From Cylindrodendrum hubeiense (Eukaryota > Ascomycota > Sordariomycetes > Hypocreales > Nectriaceae): a stretch of 64,000 nucleotides of DNA. The notes below the pieces were generated by a model, which was not told where the DNA came from, did not search any database, and was given only the letters and a program-made list of their open reading frames with translations. A program made the translations under genes and the position numbers. The stretch spans positions 186,001 through 250,000 of the forward strand of contig JAANBB010000017.1 of assembly GCA_014621425.1 (NCBI GenBank), given 5' to 3'. Shown one piece after another: positions 57,504 to 64,000 of the stretch (positions are counted from its first letter, which is position 1; each line of letters opens with the position of its first letter).

Positions 57504-60083
57504 ATGTCTGCTATTGCCGCTACCAAGCCTGGTCGCGCCGCCGCCTGGAAGCTTGACCTTCCCGCCACGTCTCATCCGGCCGAGTCGACCATTCTTCCCG
57601 ATGACGGTTGCAAGAAGGATGAGGAGTCCATCATTGGAGAGGATGAGCGTGCTTTAGTCGACCTTGGCGATCTTCGAGAGGGTGGCAAGTACCGCTGTAA
57701 GTGAACTGGAGTCGAGCCAAGTGATAAAGTAGCTGACAACTTCAAGCTATCGTCAAGATACAGGCTCGGTTCGACAATAAAACCACTGGTAAGCCGGTCT
57801 GGATGATGGGCACCGGATGGCTCATCCGCCCCGATCTGATCATTACTGCTGGACACGTCGTCTATGATTGGGGTCACCGATTTGGTGCTGCCAGCCAGAT
57901 CAAATGCTACATTGGCTACAATGGTCGCGCTTCCGTCACGACTTCGCAGGTCCAGGCTAGATATGGCCTCAACGTCGTATCTACTGCTGAGTGGATCGAA
58001 ACCCCTGACAATCGCATGCGGGACGTTGCTTTCATCCAGGTTGATCGACCCTTCACCGGAAACCTTCGTACTTTCAATTACGTGGAGACACCTACCTCGG
58101 GAAACAACACCCTGCTGGGTGTCGTTGGTTATCCTGGAGACAAGTACTTCAAAGATGCCAATGGTGGAAGCGATGAGTACGGCGCCCAGATGTACGAAGA
58201 ATTCGGAAAGACCGAGTACAACCTGGAGACCAACGCTCGTCATATGATTGGGTATCAGGTTTCTACATACGGAGGTAACACCATCCACCATTTTGAAACG
58301 CAACTGCTTGGTTCTAATTTTGCAAATAGGACAATCTGGTGCCCCGATTCTGCGCAGAGCTGATGGACAGCTTACCTCCATCGGAACGCACTGCTATGGC
58401 GGTGGTGGTTCCGATAGCAACTCAGGCAATGCAATTGGTGGTGCATATGGTAACAACTACGAGACTTTTATTGGTCTCTTCAATGGCGGCCAGTACACCT
58501 TTGCGCCTGGAAAGGTTGAGATCGTCGACACCCAGGCCAGAGCCAACCAGAGGATCACAGAGACTACCACGCGGATCACAGACAGCAGCGCAAAGTTCAC
58601 GGACAACAGTCACACCGCCTCGAGGTTCACGGACATTGCCTCAAGGTTCTCGGACAATACCTCTAGGTTCACAGACAACAGTCACGGCACCTCGCGGTTC
58701 TCGGACAGCATGACGCGGATCCCGGCTCAAGCCAGCACCACGCGGATCACAAACAGCACCACACGATACCCAGTCCAATCCAGCCCTCCGCGATTCAACG
58801 GATACACCACGCGGACCACACCCAGCAACACACGGTTCCCCGTCGTCCCCACTGGCACCGAAGAAGAAGGATTCTTCGACATCCTAAAGACTGTCGCTAG
58901 AGTCGGCTCTCGGGTGCTGCCTGTTGCGTCTCCTCTGCTCGGACCCATCGGTGGGTATCTTGGGACGGCAGCTGGAGCCTTGCTAGGCTCCCTTGGAGCA
59001 GAGAGCATAACCGACGGCAACGCCGAGAATGGATCTGCTGAACGGGCAATGCTTGCCGAGTCTGCTCTCCAGGCTGTTCTGTCCATGGAACACTCCGAAG
59101 ATTTAGAGGAAGTTGTAACAAAGATGCAGGGAATCTGGGCTACCAGTGCTCCCAACATCAACGCCCTCGCTCCTGTGCTTGCCCCAGCTCTCACAGAGTG
59201 CGCTCTTGACCTCACTTCCGATCGTTGGGCGAGGGCTGCCGACCCTACCCGCCCACGTGGAGAGGAAAGCACTATTGTGATGCAGCGCCGCGATCTGGGA
59301 ATCACTCTCACAGAGAGTGGCCTTGGTGGTGGAGAGGAGGCAGCCTTTGTTGAGGGCTTGTTCGGACCAACCCGCCAACTAGCTGGCGAGGAAGGCATAT
59401 TCGACTGGCTTGGCCCTGTTCTCAGAACTGCTGTGTCGCATGTCACCCCTATTGTGTCACAGGCTGCTAAGAGCGCTATCTCGGGGCTCGGAAACACGCT
59501 CCTGAACAAGGCAAAGAACGCATTGGGTGCTGAGTCAGCCATGTCAGACGGTCTCAGCTCCAACGAAGAGGCAACTCGCATTCTCCTAAAGCGCGCTGTC
59601 ATGGCAGATGCCGCTCTCCAGGCCCTGATGACCCTTCCCCGCGCGAAGCTCCAGCGCTTGAAGCTCACTCACGAAGAGAGTGGCGAAACCGAGGGAATCT
59701 TCGACTTCATGAAGACTACCGTGCAGAAGTTTGGCCCTATTGCCTTGGATTCGGCTAAGAACATGGCCAAGAAGTATCTACCAGGTCTTATTGACACTGC
59801 GACCAAGAAGATTTCGGGTCATCTCGGTCTCAGCGCGGAAGCCGGCTTCCCTGATCGAACAATTGCCCGGAAGCCCTCTTTCCGAGATATGCTAAATGGA
59901 AACGGAAACTCTATCAAGGTGAGCTATGTTGAGGACACGCCTGTAGGCTTGACCACAATCGATGTTAATCCCCTAATAAATGCTCGCAAAGAGGCCTGGG
60001 TGCCGTCAATTGAGTGGCAAAAGTCATGGGATGACAACGATGATGGCCCGGTCATCATGTCGGAGCCACCAGCAGACTTTTGA
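57504..60083 (+). CDS. V8-like (S1B) serine protease fused to a repeat region and amphipathic modules
   Basis: Three exons, join(57504..57696, 57747..58274, 58330..60083), 824 aa, no signal peptide. A glutamyl-endopeptidase-type domain covers about 45-300: ESIIGEDERALV pro-region sequence, His101 in TAGHVVYDW, Asp157 in MRDVAFIQ and Ser243 in GQSGAPI. His261 in SIGTH sits where the V8 family uses a His to recognise Glu. Residues about 315-408 are short Arg/Ser/Thr repeats (RFTDNSH, SRFSD). Then come three modules starting at Gly421 (EEE before it), Gly596 (EE) and Gly696 (E), each opening G-(F/I)-FD and continuing as an amphipathic helix. A second motif, RA-M-AE/D-ALQA, recurs between them. 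I do not recognise this architecture. Confidence 0.86.
58551..58830 (+). repeat. Short-period Arg-Ser/Thr-Asp repeat in the protease fusion
   Basis: The segment encodes at least ten variants of (S/T)R(F/I)(S/T)D or close relatives, spaced about 6-12 residues. Two longer direct copies share RFTDNSH followed by SRFSD. It separates the protease domain from the C-terminal modules. Confidence 0.8.
58860..59850 (+). repeat. Three diverged amphipathic modules
   Basis: Module starts at codons 58869 (EGFFDILK), 59394 (EGIFDWLG) and 59694 (EGIFDFMK). Each runs about 45-50 residues and ends near LGAES, LGAESA or LGLSAEA. The linker motif RAMLAESALQAVLSM (59043) recurs as RAVMADAALQALMTL (59591), so the duplicated unit is longer than the helix alone. 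Confidence 0.75.
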
Positions 60084-61109
60084 ACTGAACAGCTAACGGC
60101 GAACAGGTGCTGTAATCGGAAATACATGCTCGGTTGATGCGTGCGATGTGGTCATTCCAAGAAGCCAGAAGTTTTGGGGATGCGAGGTTGTCAGTCTGAA
60201 GAAGATATCATTCTCATGGGATGAGATATTATGTTCAAGCTTAATCGGTTAGAAGAAGATTAATCAATTGCTTGTTCTCTGGAATCATTATCAATGTAAC
60301 AGGTCCTAAGACCAATTGCTTGTTCTCAAAATACAACCCAGCCCCTTCTCCTCCTCCTTTCTAGCGATTGGGTCTTGTCTCAAGTTCACGCTTATAAGAT
60401 TTACATCGCATCAGAACCAATTTAACCTTTGCGCTTACAGCTGTCCTTGGTTTTCATTAGCTTTCTTATTTATTTTAACTCCAGCGCATGATCCGCTGCA
60501 TGGCTTCACATTCCCACGATGACATCCTAGCTAGTCGTCTACACCAGTTCGAAGCGACACACTGCCATGGTATTTTCCCCACGTTGCGCGATATTTGTTG
60601 ACAGTAAAGTAAACAAGGAGATGGATTAATCCTACCTCACTAAAAGTTTTCCCTAAAAGTCCTGGCCCAGGGACGTCGCTCGCAACGTTTCTGGGGCCGC
60701 GGTGCGACCGCCTTGGACTTGAAAATGACGGCGAAATATGCGTTTCATCTAACCCAAGTCTGGATAATTAACCCAATATGCCTACTGAGCCTCTGATTTT
60801 TTACAACCATTGTTTTCAAGAAAAAGATTGGGTTACTGAAATAGCGCGAGATGCTCTGTAGGTTGGTGTTTACATGACGAACTGTCGCACCGTGCACGAG
60901 ATTGACGAGATTAGCACTAGGTAGATCCGAAGGTGGGGTTCGAGGGCAGGATGGCCATGTCGCGGGAAATAGATTCGCCGACCCCGGATTTTCTGCTTAG
61001 CGGTCACGTGAGAGATGCGTGTTCGCAAAGCCGCAATTCCAGAATAAACCAAAACAGATCGATCCTACACACGCGACCGCTTCGAAACGCCTCCATCACG
61101 ACGAACAAA
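60084..61109. other. Intergenic between the protease fusion and SMD2
   Basis: About 1 kb without a supported gene. A C/A-rich leader precedes the SmD2 ATG. Confidence 0.4.
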
Positions 61110-61962
61110 ATGACTGACGTAAACACCCAGTGAGTACGATGTTTTCCCGTGAATGAGAACGATTTACTGACCAACCTCCAGAGAGCTGCTCCAGAAGCCG
61201 CGTCAAGACTGCACGTAGGTTATCCACTTCTCACCGAAAACTCATGATGAGACCAAGCAGGGGACTAACGAGAACTGACATGCAGGGAGTACGAGCTTGC
61301 GCAGCTTGTAAGATGCCCCCCACTCATGCTATCAGCCCGAGTCCGTGCTAACTCGACATCCAGGAACAATGGGAGTTCACTAACGGCCCGCTGTCCATCC
61401 TCCAAACGGCTGTCAGGACCCATTCACAAGTACTTATCAGCATTCGTTCAAACCGCAAACTGTTTGTCTCCCCAAGAGATCCAGACTACCACTGAATACT
61501 GACACTTCTTGACAGACTTGCCCGTGTCAAGGCTTTCGATCGCCATTGCAACATGTTAGTACCCTGCCTCTATCAACCCCATGATTTCAATGTCTCCCTC
61601 ACAACATATGCTAACTGTTGTCTGTTTCAGGGTGCTTGAGAACGTCGTAAGTACTAAAGAATATCTTGATGGTCTACTGTCCCACTGGAAACGTTACGAA
61701 TCCCGTGGAGCAGTGGCAATCCTCGGCATATTGTCTTGGCTCTCAAGGCTACACGAACGATTTACTAACAGCCATCCTAGAAGGAGATGTGGACCGAGAC
61801 TCACCGAAACCAAGACGGAAAGCCGGGCCGGCCCGTCAACAAGGACCGCTTTGTGAGCAAGATGTACGTACAACTATTCCGCGCTCTTCTGGAAAGAGCC
61901 AACCCCTAACGAGTTCCAGGTTCCTCCGAGGCGATAGCGTCATCCTCGTGCTTCTTAGTTGA
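61110..61962 (+). CDS. SMD2: Spliceosomal Sm core protein SmD2
   Basis: Eight exons, join(61110..61129, 61182..61214, 61286..61307, 61364..61461, 61516..61554, 61631..61646, 61781..61863, 61920..61962), 117 aa, the usual length. Only the spliced product is recognisable: MTDVNTQELLQKPRQDCTE at the start, the Sm1 motif in SQVLISIRSNRKLLARVKAF and DRHCNMVLENVKEMW, and the Sm2 motif FVSKMFLRGDSVILVLL. SmD2 is part of the seven-member Sm ring around U1, U2, U4 and U5 snRNA. Exons are as short as 16 and 20 nt. Donors after exons 4 and 5 are the non-consensus GTTTGT and GTTAGT. Confidence 0.95.
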
Positions 61963-62805
61963 ATGGGATGTTGCTTGTAAAGCTGGACGCAAATGGAAAC
62001 CGCCTGTGATTAGTGGGCTACAGGCTGGATGGAAGGAGAAGAGAAAGCCGTGGCTGTGGTGAGGCCAGAGCCATTGCATATTGGGCCTCGAATAACACAA
62101 CCATTGATTCATCTGTTGATGTTAGCCTGGGAGATCGAGGCCCTTAACCAAAATAGAACTAATATCATCACGATTTGAAGTACGGCAATCTGCGTCACTC
62201 TGCATCCTCTCCATTCCGTCTTTAATCCAACAACCTACAACATCGAACAGAGGCGACACCCCATTGTATCCCACGATCCGATCGCACCACATCCCCAAAC
62301 CTGCTCAATAAACCGACATGGACACACTGGTTGAGATCATGTGCTGCAAAGCAAGGCCTTGGCAAATGTCTTCGTAAATGCTAGACTATCTCCCCTATAC
62401 GGCTTTGCATGAGTCGATCATCAGAACGGTGAGTTTTCGCCTGTGGGCTTTTAGAGCGGCACACCCATACAGCAAACCCAGTCCCTTGGAGCAGCTAATC
62501 TTTGGGCCCCAGAGAGACAGAGATCCCAACGTGACTGATTGTTCGTTCTTGACAGTAGCCATCGGTCATTCAAGTTTGTCGCCAAGTCGACCGATTGGTT
62601 GGTGAACGAACCAGAGGCAGGGTGGATAATAACTTAATGATAACTAGTTTAGTGTTAGTATCTTAGTATTAATAATCCTAATACTAATACTAATACTACT
62701 AGTATTTAGTATACTAATAATGTTTCTATCCACCCTGGCCAGAGGAGAAAATCCCTGATTCATCCTCCTTGAATGGGAAATAACTCCAAAAGCTTGCAAT
62801 TTTAC
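61963..62805. other. Intergenic, with an A/T microsatellite
   Basis: No supported gene. The simple A/T stretch at 62632-62725 is listed separately. Confidence 0.4.
62632..62725. repeat. TAATAC/TAGTAT simple repeat
   Basis: A stretch made almost wholly of TAATACTAATAC, TAGTATT and related units. It is flanked on both sides by the 11-base sequence CCACCCTG or its reverse complement (CAGGGTGG at about 62618-62625 and CCACCCTG at about 62730-62737), which makes the whole a potential long hairpin. Confidence 0.6.
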
Positions 62806-63824
62806 TCAGGCAGGGCGAGTCGCAGCTAACCACAAGAATCCCTGCCCGATAGCAAAGACCAAGCTATTCGTAGCGATCCAACCAACCAACTTATACCACC
62901 CAGCGAAATACGTAGCGACCGTAAACACATTACGAAATATGGCCCCCCAAGGAGCATATCCAGCAACAGGGGAGAATCGGAAGGAAAACGGCCAGACAAT
63001 GCTTAGAATGAAAAATACCACGGCTTGCATCTTGAGACCAGTAATACTCAACGCTCCAGGATCAGAGCGTGACTGGGTGTCTAGGATCTGAGCAAGCAGG
63101 CCAAAAATGCCTATTGTAGTGAAGGTAGGGTTATAAAGGGTACGGTGCACAAATCGAAAGGTGCACATGTACCACGCTCGGCTTCGATAGAAGTCTTGTT
63201 GGCGACTCGAATGGAGTGTAACTACCCAGATGGCGGGAGCGACAGAGCCCAAAAAAGCGACGAATGTTAAGACCATGGTAAATTTGGCAACAAACCCCGC
63301 GGAAGGAAAGAGGATATATAATCCGAAGCTTGGCCGAAACATGTCAGATTAGCTGGTATTCTGCTTTGCGCTCGTAGTTGCCTTAGACATGGGGTTTTCT
63401 CACAGAAATAAGTTGCAGAGCCAGACAACTGCACACTGGGCTAGATTGAGCCTCTCATGAGCGGTAGATGGCGCTTCTATGAGAGAATTTGGTTCATCTT
63501 CAATGGCAATGAAGTAAGCAAACATCCGTGCGAGCTGTTCTGTAGATGTGATCATGTTGAATAGAACGTAGAAACCGGCGATGCCATCGCAATTTCCGTA
63601 CGACCAGATTCGGTCATACTGGGGCACGAAGGAAACAGCACATAAAGCTATCATACACCTTGGATTATAGGTTAGTATATAAAAATTGAGGGTAAATGAA
63701 AGCAGCATAATTGCGTGACATCATACATTCGGGGTGCGATAAACCATCGTGTCCAATCCATTCGCTTGTCGACGATTGACCCCACGCCAGGATGCGAGGA
63801 AGGCAATGAAGAGTTGTCTTTCAT
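62806..63824 (-). CDS. Multi-pass membrane protein of unknown function
   Basis: Three exons, complement(join(62806..63328, 63404..63658, 63727..63824)), 291 aa. The start gives MKDNSSLPSSHPGVGSIVDK, then RMDWTRWFIAPRM. About six to seven hydrophobic segments follow, including FGLYILFPSAGFVAKF, MVLTFVAFLGSVAPAIWVV and MQAVVFFILSIVWPFSF. There is no catalytic motif I can name. Such proteins occur in fungal accessory metabolism, but I give no function. Both introns end with weaker acceptors (CCAAG), so the junctions are less certain than elsewhere. Confidence 0.65.
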
Positions 63825-64000
63825 ATCAAAAGATTTTGTAAATCTCCAGTGACAGAGTTCATAAGGTTTATAGAATGCTTAACAACTCAGTGTGGATGAT
63901 AGGTTGTGGTTCATCGCTTATATTTACTTCCTAGATTAGGGCGAATTTGACAGCAAAGCAAGTGCGAGTCGTGGCCTGAGTGGGAGAGCCCAACATATAT
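63825..64000. other. Right edge
   Basis: The probable 5' region of the membrane-protein gene. Nothing further is visible. Confidence 0.35.

Noticed and set aside
57504..60083. Viral polyprotein or mobile-element origin of the protease fusion
   Set aside because: The gene has two standard fungal introns and a normal promoter, and there is no polymerase, capsid or integrase sequence near it; I could not support a viral or transposon origin.

Overview
This is a 64 kb piece of a filamentous ascomycete nuclear genome, most likely a sordariomycete. The evidence is short GT-AG introns (about 50-120 bp) with CTAAC/CTGAC-like branch sites, three Zn2Cys6 regulators with fungal-type middle domains, and typically fungal genes such as ERG28, an IFA38-type reductase and an Ste6/MDR-type ABC transporter. 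All gene models were built by hand from splice signals. Each spliced total was checked to be a multiple of three.

Layout. 0.6-24.5 kb is mostly housekeeping: a disordered protein, an HD-domain phosphohydrolase, a Cdc25/rhodanese-like protein, the SAGA adaptor Ada2, galactose-1-phosphate uridylyltransferase, ERG28 divergent from the 3-ketoacyl-CoA reductase, a Nup170/Nup155 nucleoporin, a methyltransferase and a secretory-pathway membrane protein. An EXPERA-domain protein follows at 24.7 kb.

25.9-40.1 kb looks like a catabolic cluster: a Zn2Cys6 regulator, a homoserine-dehydrogenase-like oxidoreductase with a SAF-like tail, a Dal5-type MFS transporter, a cytosolic phospholipase A2 with a frameshift, a second Zn2Cys6 regulator, and a DUF1537 four-carbon sugar-acid kinase. 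Extended CGG-N5-CGG elements occur in the promoters of the oxidoreductase/transporter pair, the second regulator and the kinase, which suggests one sugar-acid regulon.

42.8-53.7 kb holds a multi-pass membrane protein, an ABC transporter divergent from a third Zn2Cys6 regulator with a 21-bp palindrome between them, and an F-box protein. After a 3.8 kb gene-poor stretch comes an unusual 824-aa protein at 57.5 kb. It has a V8-like (Glu-specific type) serine protease domain, a short-period Ser/Thr-Arg repeat, and three amphipathic modules each starting directly after glutamate. The window ends with the very intron-dense SmD2 gene and a multi-pass membrane protein of unknown function.

The two most interesting leads are the putative sugar-acid cluster with its shared promoter element and the protease with possible self-cleavage modules.
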